From a virus: a stretch of 22,954 bases of DNA. The notes beneath the pieces are model-generated. The model worked only from the letters and a program-made list of their open reading frames with translations, was not told where the DNA came from and did no database searches. Position 1 is the first letter of the stretch; each line of letters begins with the position of its first letter. A program made the translations under genes and the position numbers. The stretch lies in the IMG/VR virus record IMGVR_UViG_3300044630_002377, positions 1-22,954 of that record. One strand, written 5' to 3'. Of the stretch, positions 1 through 6,886 are shown in pieces.

Positions 1-722
1 TCATCATCATCGGATGCAGTTGATGAAAGAGTTTCAGTTGATACTGATTTTTCATCGTCTGATTGTGCTGATGGGTTTAGCCAGCCTTCCAATACACTCT
101 TTAATTCAGCGTAAGTAAGTTCTTGGTAAAGGTCAGTAATTTCTACTTGAGAGTTAAGAAATTTCTCCACATCTTCTTTGTTTTCAGCGAGTGGAGTTTC
201 TTTTGGTTTCACACGGATAGTTGTTACAGGATATGATGTACCACTATCTTCTGCAGATACAACTTCTACAACGATATCTCTACCATCAGTTTGGTCGGTA
301 ATATCACCATAGTCTGGGTCAGCCATATAACCAAGAATTTCTTGATATACAGTTTTTCCAAAGCCCCAGAAACGTACACCTTCACCTTCTTCACCTCTTA
401 CCAATACTGGTACGAATGTGCGAAGTTTCGGCTCCATACGTTTTGCTGCTTTCCAATCTTCCTTATCACCCATTCTTTTAAGTTTATCGGCAAACTCAAC
501 GATTGGGTCAGGTCTACCAAAACTCATTGGAGATAAGTAAGTTTTGTTGTTAATGTTGTAGTGAAAGAAAAGTTCAATAAAAGGATTCTCTTTGTTGAAC
601 TTGTAGGGAACTAATCTGATTTGATGTTTTCCCGGTGCTGGTTTCCAAAGTTCTACAGTTTTTCTTTGGGTGTTTTGCAGTTTGTTAAGTCTGCTCTTGA
701 TTGCATCTAAATTAATAGCCAT
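1..722 (-). CDS. gp32-like single-stranded DNA-binding protein, 3' end outside window
   Basis: The frame opens at ATG 722 and stays open to the window edge, giving 240 visible codons. The N-terminus (MAINLDAIKSRLNKLQ) is followed by a W-K-P-x-P-G-K-H-x-I-R-L-V-P block and N-P-F-I-E-L-F-F-H-Y, which resemble the start of the T4 gp32 OB-fold. The visible end is acidic and Ser/Asp-rich (ending SSTASDDD), like the gp32 C-terminal tail that contacts other replication proteins. The expected role is binding single-stranded DNA during replication, recombination and repair. No cysteine occurs in the visible part, so the zinc-binding Cys/His cluster of T4 gp32 is missing; the region where it should lie reads PMSFGRPDP. 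Two tandem promoters, a late-type element and a TAAA(A)C repeat tract lie upstream, suggesting strong and possibly autoregulated expression. The family call is an inference from motifs and is fairly secure. Confidence 0.8.
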   Translation of the reverse strand, partial: MAINLDAIKSRLNKLQNTQRKTVELWKPAPGKHQIRLVPYKFNKENPFIELFFHYNINNKTYLSPMSFGRPDPIVEFADKLKRMGDKEDWKAAKRMEPKLRTFVPVLVRGEEGEGVRFWGFGKTVYQEILGYMADPDYGDITDQTDGRDIVVEVVSAEDSGTSYPVTTIRVKPKETPLAENKEDVEKFLNSQVEITDLYQELTYAELKSVLEGWLNPSAQSDDEKSVSTETLSSTASDDD

Positions 723-725
723 TTT

Positions 726-768
726 GTTTACGTTTTAAAGTTTAATTTGTTTAAGTTTTATGGTTTTA
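726..768 (-). promoter_or_regulatory. TAAA(A)C repeat tract in gp32 leader, possible autoregulatory operator
   Basis: Read on the minus strand, six copies of TAAAC or TAAAAC lie at 763-768, 755-760, 749-754, 740-745, 732-738 and 726-730, ending three bases before the start codon. The tract is A-rich and should be unstructured. In T4, gp32 represses its own mRNA by binding cooperatively to an unstructured leader with UUAAA-type repeats next to a pseudoknot. The same logic is inferred here from the resemblance. No clear Shine-Dalgarno sequence is present. Confidence 0.55.
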
Positions 769-772
769 TTAT

Positions 773-789
773 GGTGTCTTTCCTACACC
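773..789 (-). promoter_or_regulatory. Small hairpin upstream of the gp32 repeat tract
   Basis: GGTGT (785-789 on the minus strand) pairs with ACACC (773-777) around a 7-nt loop, just upstream of the TAAA(A)C repeats. By position it could correspond to the structured nucleation site of the T4 gene 32 operator. I could not trace a convincing pseudoknot partner. Confidence 0.35.
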
Positions 790-798
790 CCTATCATA

Positions 799-807
799 TA
801 TAAATAT
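799..807 (-). promoter_or_regulatory. Candidate late promoter element (ATATTTATA) upstream of gp32
   Basis: This is the same ATATTTATA word found 21-24 nt before the structural gene starts. Here it lies about 77 nt upstream of ATG 722, just before the leader hairpin. A start a few bases downstream would give a leader beginning at the hairpin. Confidence 0.4.
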
Positions 808-817
808 AATCAGATTA

Positions 818-849
818 CAAATATACGAATAAAATTTGAGCTTTCCAAA
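818..849 (-). promoter_or_regulatory. Bacteroidetes-type promoter P1 (gp32)
   Basis: Minus strand: TTTG at 846-849, exactly 20 nt, then TATATTTG at 818-825, matching the Bacteroidetes -33/-7 consensus TTTG/TAnnTTTG. It drives gp32 with a leader of about 90 nt. It resembles P2, P3 and P4 well beyond the two core boxes. Confidence 0.8.
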
Positions 850-896
850 TCTTTTTTCAAATATTTTCATCCATACATTTTTTGGATAGATTTCAT

Positions 897-928
897 CAAA
901 TATACGAAAAATATCTGATACTGCCAAA
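897..928 (-). promoter_or_regulatory. Bacteroidetes-type promoter P2 (gp32, tandem with P1)
   Basis: Minus strand: TTTG at 925-928, a 20-nt spacer containing ATATTTTTCG, then TATATTTG at 897-904. It starts one base beyond the T-tract of the lysis-operon terminator and stands in tandem with P1. Confidence 0.8.
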
Positions 929-929
929 T

Positions 930-954
930 AAAAAAGGGAGATTTCTCTCCCTTT
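930..954 (-). terminator. Intrinsic terminator of the lysis operon
   Basis: A 9-bp stem (AAAGGGAGA / TCTCCCTTT) with a 4-nt loop is followed on the minus strand by six T residues. It lies 30 nt past the stop of the small membrane-protein gene and just before promoter P2. Confidence 0.85.
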
Positions 955-983
955 CTTACCACATTCTTATTATTTTAAAAAAA

Positions 984-1130
984 CTATTGGTACGCTTCAT
1001 AACGTTCTGTATTTTTAGTTGAGTATGATATCTTCACATGTCCTGCTATATAAGCAAATGCTAAAATTACCATAATAATTACTAAAGGTACTACTATGTG
1101 TTCTAAAATAGAATCACGCTTAGTCCTCAT
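984..1130 (-). CDS. 48-aa single-span membrane protein, candidate holin or lysis accessory
   Basis: This short frame runs from ATG 1130 to TAG 984. The N-terminus is charged (MRTKRDSILEH). One hydrophobic segment covers about residues 12-30 (IVVPLVIIMVILAFAYIAG), and the C-terminal part is polar (KISYSTKNTERYEAYQ). The start codon overlaps the stop of the preceding gene as TAATG, which suggests translational coupling, and an intrinsic terminator follows within 30 nt. The position as last gene after two murein-active enzymes makes a holin, pinholin or other lysis-timing protein the best guess. I recognise no specific family, and one short span does not prove a holin. Confidence 0.65.
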   Translation of the reverse strand: MRTKRDSILEHIVVPLVIIMVILAFAYIAGHVKISYSTKNTERYEAYQ

Positions 1131-1729
1131 TATACAATATCCTTCGATTCAATCAAAGTATATGTAAACGATGCTCCCCAAACAGTAGCTGCCTTTTTGC
1201 AAATGGTCATAAATTCATTGAAGTCAGCTTCTCTTTTAAAAACCTGACAACCTTCTGACCAATTCTCTACATATGTAGAATCTTTACCAGCTTTGTGGAT
1301 GTTAATACCAAAAATACCTTCTTGAATTTTGGTTTCATCGTAATTCATATCTCTATTAGCATCTCTATAAACCTTAACCGGCTTTTGTTGCTTTAGAGCT
1401 TCGTATTTACCTTGATGTAATCCCAATGTATGTGAACCTCTATATTGACCAGGTACTAATCGTGCAACTCCAGCTGCATTATGATATTCTTTAACTCCCT
1501 TTGTTCCAGGGTCTGTTGTGTTCACCCATTCTTTGTAAATCCAATTTCCACCATCTTTATAAGATACTGAAATTGCATCATCAAATGCGTTAGTAACCTT
1601 TGTACCGGTTGTTGAATTTCTGATACCTACGATGTTTAAATCAAATCCTTTGTTAGATGCATCTTCAAACCAAACGTATCCTTTTGATTTAATTGCTTTT
1701 TCAATTTGTTCTTTTGTGTACTTTGCCAT
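1130..1729 (-). CDS. L,D-transpeptidase/carboxypeptidase-like murein enzyme
   Basis: This 199-aa protein has no signal peptide. Residues 138-164 carry GIFGINIHKAG, then a 12-residue stretch, then SEGCQVF. The candidate catalytic pair is His145 and Cys161, 16 residues apart, preceded by Ser158. This resembles the HGxx...S-H-G-C signature of YkuD-type L,D-transpeptidases and related phage peptidases that act on peptidoglycan stem peptides. It lies 12 nt downstream of the GH19 lysin and overlaps the small membrane-protein gene, which supports a lysis role with complementary specificity (peptide rather than glycan). An alternative is a virion-associated or murein-modifying enzyme. The first 100 residues are not recognised. 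No strong Shine-Dalgarno precedes ATG 1729. Confidence 0.65.
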   Translation of the reverse strand: MAKYTKEQIEKAIKSKGYVWFEDASNKGFDLNIVGIRNSTTGTKVTNAFDDAISVSYKDGGNWIYKEWVNTTDPGTKGVKEYHNAAGVARLVPGQYRGSHTLGLHQGKYEALKQQKPVKVYRDANRDMNYDETKIQEGIFGINIHKAGKDSTYVENWSEGCQVFKREADFNEFMTICKKAATVWGASFTYTLIESKDIV

Positions 1730-1741
1730 TATAATTTACTA

Positions 1742-2572
1742 TTACGCAAGTAAGTGATAGTACTCTTTAAAGTGTTTAATTCTATCAGCCAAACCAATTG
1801 TACCACCATTTACTCTTTTAGTAATAGATGTTACTACTGCATCACTTGCGCCACCATCTGCCATCTTATGTAATCCGTTTTTAGAGAAGAACCAAGCTGC
1901 TGAAAGTAAAGCGTAATGAGATGCTACTTTATCAGGGTTAACTGTCATATCTTCACCAATTGCTTTACCAAATGCGGTATAGTTTTGTTTACCTGTTAAT
2001 TGGATATATCCACGGCCTCTGAATTTGTAGCCTTCCTTAGATGCTTCATTTCCATTACCCATTCTATCCGCATAAACTCTACTTGCAATCATTTCAGGTT
2101 TTCTTTCATATTGTTTAGCTAAAGATTCGCTTGGGAAATACTTTTTGAAAATACCCATCAAACCTTTTGCAGAATAATTTAAATTTTCTTGAGTTGCTCT
2201 GAACCCACCACTCTCATGTCCGCATTGTGCTAAGAAATGTGCTAATCTCAATGGAGTATTAATTTCAAATTTAGCAGCTGTGTCTGGAATCATAGCAATT
2301 ACCGCATCAGGAACATGTCCTTTTAACTTGTCCAATTTTAATCCACCAACAGGTTGTATTACAACAGGTGCTGGAGCCGGTACTGAACTTCCCATAATCT
2401 TAGCCCAAGTACTGTCACCCACAATACCATCTGGTGTTAATCCATTTTTTGTTTGAAAAGCCTTAACAGCTTCTTCGGTTTTAGGTCCGAAAGTAGTAAC
2501 GGCTGGACTGATGCCCAATTTTTCTTGCATCAATCTAACGTTTTCGTTGTTGTCACCTCTTTTTAGTAGCAT
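1742..2572 (-). CDS. Endolysin: peptidoglycan-binding domain plus GH19 chitinase-like lysozyme
   Basis: This 276-aa protein has an N-terminal PG_binding_1-type domain (about residues 1-60: LKRGDNNENVRLMQEKLG, FGPKTEEAVKAFQ, DGIVGDSTWAKI). A Pro/Ala linker (64-74) follows, then a GH19 catalytic domain (about 80-276). The GH19 hallmarks are AHFLAQCGHESGGF, with the presumed general-acid Glu120, and YKFRGRGYIQLTGKQNY (182-198). A second catalytic Glu is probably in NGNEASKEG around 173-181. It should hydrolyse peptidoglycan glycan strands to release progeny. There is no signal peptide, so it would need a holin; the 48-aa membrane protein two genes downstream is the candidate. The enzyme is of normal length and appears intact. 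Confidence 0.93.
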   Translation of the reverse strand: MLLKRGDNNENVRLMQEKLGISPAVTTFGPKTEEAVKAFQTKNGLTPDGIVGDSTWAKIMGSSVPAPAPVVIQPVGGLKLDKLKGHVPDAVIAMIPDTAAKFEINTPLRLAHFLAQCGHESGGFRATQENLNYSAKGLMGIFKKYFPSESLAKQYERKPEMIASRVYADRMGNGNEASKEGYKFRGRGYIQLTGKQNYTAFGKAIGEDMTVNPDKVASHYALLSAAWFFSKNGLHKMADGGASDAVVTSITKRVNGGTIGLADRIKHFKEYYHLLA

Positions 2573-2632
2573 GATTTTTATTTTTAATTAATCCGAATTG
2601 TATAACTTTATTAAAAACTCATAACCATAAAA

Positions 2633-3037
2633 TTATTGTTCCTCACCAAATGATATTACTTCAAAAATTCTAGTTTGAATTTTTTTAGTACCCTCAGCGT
2701 TAGTAAGGATAATACAGTTTTTAAATTTTTGCCAATTTAGCACAAAAGATGTGTCTAAAACTCCACCATTTTCTTCTTTAACCAATTCGTTAAGAGCATT
2801 AATAGTGTATAAGGTATTAGATTCCTTTTTTCTATGAATTAGAATGGTATTCTCCAATGGAGTTTCCGGCTGAAAAGCCGTATCAATATTGTATGTTATG
2901 AATAGTTCTTCTAAATTAGATTTATTTTGCAACACATAAATATAGTTATATACAATGTGGTAAATTTCTCTAATTTGTTGAAGAGTATTCTGAAGTTCTG
3001 ACTTTGTTGTAAAAGTACATAATAACTGGGTTTTCAT
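2633..3037 (-). CDS. Conserved-looking phage protein of unknown function
   Basis: This 134-aa protein starts at ATG 3037. A TTG one codon upstream (3040) is also in frame, but the ATG is better placed: AGGAG lies 4 nt before it, one of the clearest Shine-Dalgarno sequences in the window. The protein begins MKTQLLCTFTTKSELQNTLQQI. It has several hydrophobic strands and no signal peptide or membrane span, which suggests a small cytosolic or virion protein. A late-type ATATTTAT element lies 21 nt upstream of the start, so it is probably expressed late, heading the transcript that continues into the endolysin 60 nt downstream. I do not recognise the family. Confidence 0.75.
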   Translation of the reverse strand: MKTQLLCTFTTKSELQNTLQQIREIYHIVYNYIYVLQNKSNLEELFITYNIDTAFQPETPLENTILIHRKKESNTLYTINALNELVKEENGGVLDTSFVLNWQKFKNCIILTNAEGTKKIQTRIFEVISFGEEQ

Positions 3038-3058
3038 CAATCTCCTCTATTTTTGATT

Positions 3059-3067
3059 ATAAATATT
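3059..3067 (-). promoter_or_regulatory. Candidate late promoter element (AATATTTAT)
   Basis: The core ATATTTAT at 3059-3066 ends 21 nt before ATG 3037, between the 1259-aa gene and the gene of unknown function. It matches the element upstream of five other genes. It would drive the unknown gene and the lysis cassette. Confidence 0.55.
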
Positions 3068-3100
3068 AAAAATTAATAGAAAGGAGTTTTTACTACTAAT

Positions 3101-6100
3101 TTATTTGGTTCTGTGTCTAAATAGTAATTTTGGCGAACCCTTATCTTCCGTTTTCATATCGATTTGAATAAACGTATTATCTTGTCCTCCCATATTGATA
3201 ACCAATTTAACACCATCATATTTAATTTCATATGGTGGTTTTGGATTACAATAATAATCAGGTGATTTTACTTCAACCTCTGCAGTATTTTTGTTAATAA
3301 TTTGAGTATATACATTCTTACCACAACCATGAACATCTTTCCACATTTTGGTAAGTTGTTTTTGCCCTTGTTCAGTTTTACTCAATTCGACCATTTTCTT
3401 ACTAAAAGCTGAAAGGTATTCCTGTTTTAGGTTTTTCTTTTTTTCTGCTTTTTGCTCTTCTGTCATTGAATCATCCCAAGCATATTTCTTTCTCCAAGCA
3501 GAAACTTGTTCATCTACTGACTTTCCAATACTGCCCAAATAAACTTCACCAGCATTTGTAACGCCGGAATTTTTCATTGTTATATTTTTAGGGTCAGAAT
3601 ATGTTTTTGCAGATATTTTCATAATATCCTGCTTACCACTTGGGTTAGTATAATATACTACTAAATCAGTTGGGTCTACTTTAGGGTCAATACCCAATTT
3701 CATTAAGGCTGTTTTACCAACCCCACCAACTTGCTGAGCCCCAGTTATTTTAGAACCTTTTGGTAATAATTCTTTAATACTTTCAGCTGCTTTTTTATTG
3801 ATTTTATCAAACTTAGGTTCATCTCCACCTAATTCTTTAAAACTTTTTTGAGTAGCTGCATAAGCATCTTTGTTTTCTTTTGATGAGAATATGTAAGATA
3901 CAACACCAGCTTCATTATGCTTTCCACTCATATCAGCCAAAGCCCTATCCTTTGCACCACCTCTCAATGGTACATCAATACCAGCATCTATAATTAACTG
4001 ATTCATTTCTTCCGTTACAGTTGTACCAGCTCCACCAGTTAAGTGTTTATATGGTAATGTTGTATTTGCCGAAAGATATATCTTTTTACCACCAGCATGC
4101 CCTTCAATCAAATTATATTCAGCCATTTCTTTAAGGGCTTCTATTTTTTTCTCTTTAGTATCAGCATTTAGGTATTTTAACCAATTCTTTTTTAGAATGT
4201 TTACTCTGGTTTTGGTTTCTTTATCAGAACTAACAACCAAAGAATCCATAGTATTTAATTTTTCTACTTCCTTCTTTATAGTTTGGTTACTAAACTTTTT
4301 ACTTATTTCTTCCTTTCCAGCCCCAGCTACTTTTTTAGCTTGAGCAGTTGCAGTTTTAACTGCTTTTTGTGGAAGAACTTTTACTGTGATTCGTTCACCC
4401 TTACCAGTTACACCACTTAAAGTTTCTTCAAACAATAGGAATAATGATTGAACATCTTCTTGAACTAATGCTTTTTCTAATACTGATTCGGTTCTAATAT
4501 ATTTTGCCTCACCACCCGGCTTATCTGAATAATATCCTCCACCTAAACTATATAATCTTTTACCACTTGCAGTTTGTGCGGTTTCACCTTTTTTATCATC
4601 AGTTACTTTTGGTTGTAAATCTTTTGGTAAGGTAGGTGCTTCAGCGTTAGCATCTGCTTTCTTAGCTGCTACTCCAATTTCTTCAGCAAATTTATTTGCC
4701 ATTGGTATAATATCTTTAGCATCCATATCAATGACTCTAACTTTCATATTTGTTGGAGTACCATCTTTAATTGCTTTGGATGTCATTGCTGCCCAACGAT
4801 GATGTCCATCTATTACATATCCATCTCTACTCACATATATTGGTGCAGTAATTTTTGGATGTTCTGGGTCTTTTTCTAATGCTTTGGTCATACCAGCTAC
4901 TTTAGCACCAACCAATTCAGATTGAGTTGCTTTAAGAGCATCTGATGGTACTTCAGTATCAACTACTTTTATACCTTTCTTTGCCAACATTTCTCTAAAC
5001 ACCGGTTCGGTATCAACTTCACCACTAGCATCTTTTGGCATACTTTCTGCTTTAGAGCCGGCTTGAGGTTTACCTTTAAATTGTGGCATCTCTTCTCTTG
5101 GGATACCTAAATTATTATCACAATATAAATTTGTACCAGGTACAGTTATTTTACACAAATTAAAATTAGGTGCGTTTAAACCTTTAGCTTTAGCCTCATC
5201 AGCCATTCTAGCCAAATCATCAATTTTCATTGATATTGATTTCATTTGTTCAGATGAAATTGTATCAATTGTTGAAAAACCACTAAAAGCGTCTGTATCA
5301 GCTTGTGGTATTTCAGATTGTACATCTGCTGCATCTATTGGTTGGAATCCACTCTTATCAGTTGGTTCGGTTGTTTTGGTAGGAGTTGTTGGTTCATCAA
5401 CTTTTGCTAATTTAGCCATCACTTCCTTTTCCTTATCCAACATAGCCTTCATAGCAGGGTCATCAGAATACATACTCTTAGTCTGCTGCGGCTCAGGTTG
5501 TTGGGCTTGTGGTTGCGTTTCAGCAGATGGTTGTTCTTTACCATCTTTTTCCGAACCCAAATCTTTATTTAATTGGTCTCTTTCTTGACTTCCCTCCGGT
5601 GGTAATTGTCTTTCTGCCGCCTGTCTACCAGGGTGTTCTTTTGGTAATCTTAATAAATTTCCAATTAAACCTTCAGCATCTTCACCTTTGGCGTTTTTAT
5701 ATTTTATAACTTTATTTAAAACTGGATTTACAAATTGTTTCCCATCAGCTTCTTCAATTGATTCATAAACAATCCCAGCTTTATGAGTATTCCAACCATC
5801 TACAATTTTTTCCAAATCTTCAGGAGACATCTCCATATTTTCAATACCATCTGCAATCATTTCAGCAAACTTTATCATATTTGCTTCAGTTTCTGCTTCA
5901 CCATCTGCATCAGCAAATATTGCTGCTCTACCAACTCCTTTTAAAAGTGTTTCACCAACAACGTGTGGTATAAATTCTACGGCAACGTGTTTAGCAAAGT
6001 AAGCGGCTCCATGTGATAATCCACCCATAGCAGCACCAAATACTGCGGTTGTTGCTATCTTTATACCAACTGATTTTAGGGCTTTCTTTTCGTGGTCATC

Positions 6101-6880
6101 TAATGGTTCTCCTTTGAAGAATTTTTGAACCCCTTTACCAGCTTCTTTAAATTCGTGAACTTCGTGTGCAGCTCCTTGCTTTATTGCTTTGATAGCACCC
6201 TTTGCTTTATCTTTAATAGCTTCACCTAATGTTCTACGGGTTTCAGAACCTGGCTTATGTTCACCATTTTGGAAGAATTTTTTCTCCTCACTACCCCAAC
6301 TCTTTAATTTGTTTTTTAATTTATTTACAAATGAATTTTCAGAATCAGCTTCAGCATCTGCTTTAGCTATCTTATCCATTGTATCTTTTTCTTTTTCAAT
6401 TGATGCTTTTGCAGCAGGGTCATCGGTAAACATCTTAGATTGTGCTGCTTTTGTATCAGCATCTGCTGCTGGTTTTTCAGCTGAAGGTTTTTGAGCTTGA
6501 GTTGTACCTTTTTTCTGAGAACCTAACTCATTATCCATACTATCTCTTTCCGGAGTTCCTTCAGGTGGTAAGGTTTTTTCAGCTGCTTCTCTACCAGGTG
6601 TTCCTCTTTTTAATCTTAAAAGATTTCCAACTACACCTTCTTTATCCTCACCATCTTTACTTTTGTATTTAACAATTTTATTTAGTGCTGGATTTTTGTA
6701 TTTAGTTTCTTCTTCTCTAAGGTTTTGTAATAATTCATCCTTAATGGCAGATAACCCCATTTCGTTTAATACTTCAGATAAAACCGAAATATGTTCATCG
6801 TTTTTTGGGCTAGGTGTTCCATTATCAACTCTATAAGCCCATTCTATAAGGATTTCATTTATTATGTTCTCTACCGTCAT
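3101..6880 (-). CDS. 1259-aa multidomain protein with ParB-like motif, internal duplication and possible nuclease domain
   Basis: The N-terminal helical region (1-60, VENIINEILIEWAYRVDNG) precedes a module that occurs twice, at residues 62-121 and 385-444 (NPxLNKxxKYK...GNLLRL...PGRxAAExxLPPEG). Each copy is followed by a second shared motif, DDPAxKAxxxKEK, at about 150 and 470. Residues 270-320 are glycine/alanine-rich and hydrophobic. A ParB-like segment at about 654-715 contains VIDGHHRWAAM (DGHHRW 691-696). The C-terminal part (about 985-1259) has Glu990, Asp1072 in DPTDLVVYY and KISAK ending at Lys1092. That spacing could be a divergent PD-(D/E)xK nuclease, but Ser replaces the usual acidic residue, so this is tentative. 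Lys-rich linkers join the parts. It begins 7 nt after the secreted nuclease gene. A virion-packaged or injected protein is plausible; the overall function is unknown. Confidence 0.85.
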   Translation of the reverse strand: MTVENIINEILIEWAYRVDNGTPSPKNDEHISVLSEVLNEMGLSAIKDELLQNLREEETKYKNPALNKIVKYKSKDGEDKEGVVGNLLRLKRGTPGREAAEKTLPPEGTPERDSMDNELGSQKKGTTQAQKPSAEKPAADADTKAAQSKMFTDDPAAKASIEKEKDTMDKIAKADAEADSENSFVNKLKNKLKSWGSEEKKFFQNGEHKPGSETRRTLGEAIKDKAKGAIKAIKQGAAHEVHEFKEAGKGVQKFFKGEPLDDHEKKALKSVGIKIATTAVFGAAMGGLSHGAAYFAKHVAVEFIPHVVGETLLKGVGRAAIFADADGEAETEANMIKFAEMIADGIENMEMSPEDLEKIVDGWNTHKAGIVYESIEEADGKQFVNPVLNKVIKYKNAKGEDAEGLIGNLLRLPKEHPGRQAAERQLPPEGSQERDQLNKDLGSEKDGKEQPSAETQPQAQQPEPQQTKSMYSDDPAMKAMLDKEKEVMAKLAKVDEPTTPTKTTEPTDKSGFQPIDAADVQSEIPQADTDAFSGFSTIDTISSEQMKSISMKIDDLARMADEAKAKGLNAPNFNLCKITVPGTNLYCDNNLGIPREEMPQFKGKPQAGSKAESMPKDASGEVDTEPVFREMLAKKGIKVVDTEVPSDALKATQSELVGAKVAGMTKALEKDPEHPKITAPIYVSRDGYVIDGHHRWAAMTSKAIKDGTPTNMKVRVIDMDAKDIIPMANKFAEEIGVAAKKADANAEAPTLPKDLQPKVTDDKKGETAQTASGKRLYSLGGGYYSDKPGGEAKYIRTESVLEKALVQEDVQSLFLLFEETLSGVTGKGERITVKVLPQKAVKTATAQAKKVAGAGKEEISKKFSNQTIKKEVEKLNTMDSLVVSSDKETKTRVNILKKNWLKYLNADTKEKKIEALKEMAEYNLIEGHAGGKKIYLSANTTLPYKHLTGGAGTTVTEEMNQLIIDAGIDVPLRGGAKDRALADMSGKHNEAGVVSYIFSSKENKDAYAATQKSFKELGGDEPKFDKINKKAAESIKELLPKGSKITGAQQVGGVGKTALMKLGIDPKVDPTDLVVYYTNPSGKQDIMKISAKTYSDPKNITMKNSGVTNAGEVYLGSIGKSVDEQVSAWRKKYAWDDSMTEEQKAEKKKNLKQEYLSAFSKKMVELSKTEQGQKQLTKMWKDVHGCGKNVYTQIINKNTAEVEVKSPDYYCNPKPPYEIKYDGVKLVINMGGQDNTFIQIDMKTEDKGSPKLLFRHRTK
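5549..5728 (-). repeat. Internal duplication, copy 2 (residues 385-444 of the 1259-aa protein)
   Basis: This copy starts NPVLNKVIKYKNAKGEDAEG and aligns without gaps to residues 62-121. The encoded proteins are clearly similar but diverged, so the duplication is old rather than recent. Confidence 0.8.
6518..6697 (-). repeat. Internal duplication, copy 1 (residues 62-121 of the 1259-aa protein)
   Basis: This copy starts NPALNKIVKYKSKDGEDKEG. It shares GNLLRL, PGRxAAE, LPPEG, ERD and LGS with copy 2, which lies 323 residues downstream. Confidence 0.8.
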
Positions 6881-6886
6881 ACTTTA

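Noticed and set aside
1-30. ATC/GAT triplet repeat at the left edge
   Set aside because: It simply encodes the Asp-rich tail of the gp32-like protein and is too short to call a repeat element.
291-536. Plus-strand open frame opposite the gp32-like gene
   Set aside because: The minus-strand frame carries the gp32 motifs and is open across the whole region. The plus frame shows no start signal.
3038-3040. TTG start one codon upstream of ATG 3037
   Set aside because: The AGGAG would be only one base from the TTG; the ATG has the better spacing.
6189-6672. Plus-strand open frames inside the 1259-aa gene
   Set aside because: They are shadows of the real minus-strand gene, with repetitive Leu/Ser-rich translations and no ribosome-binding site.
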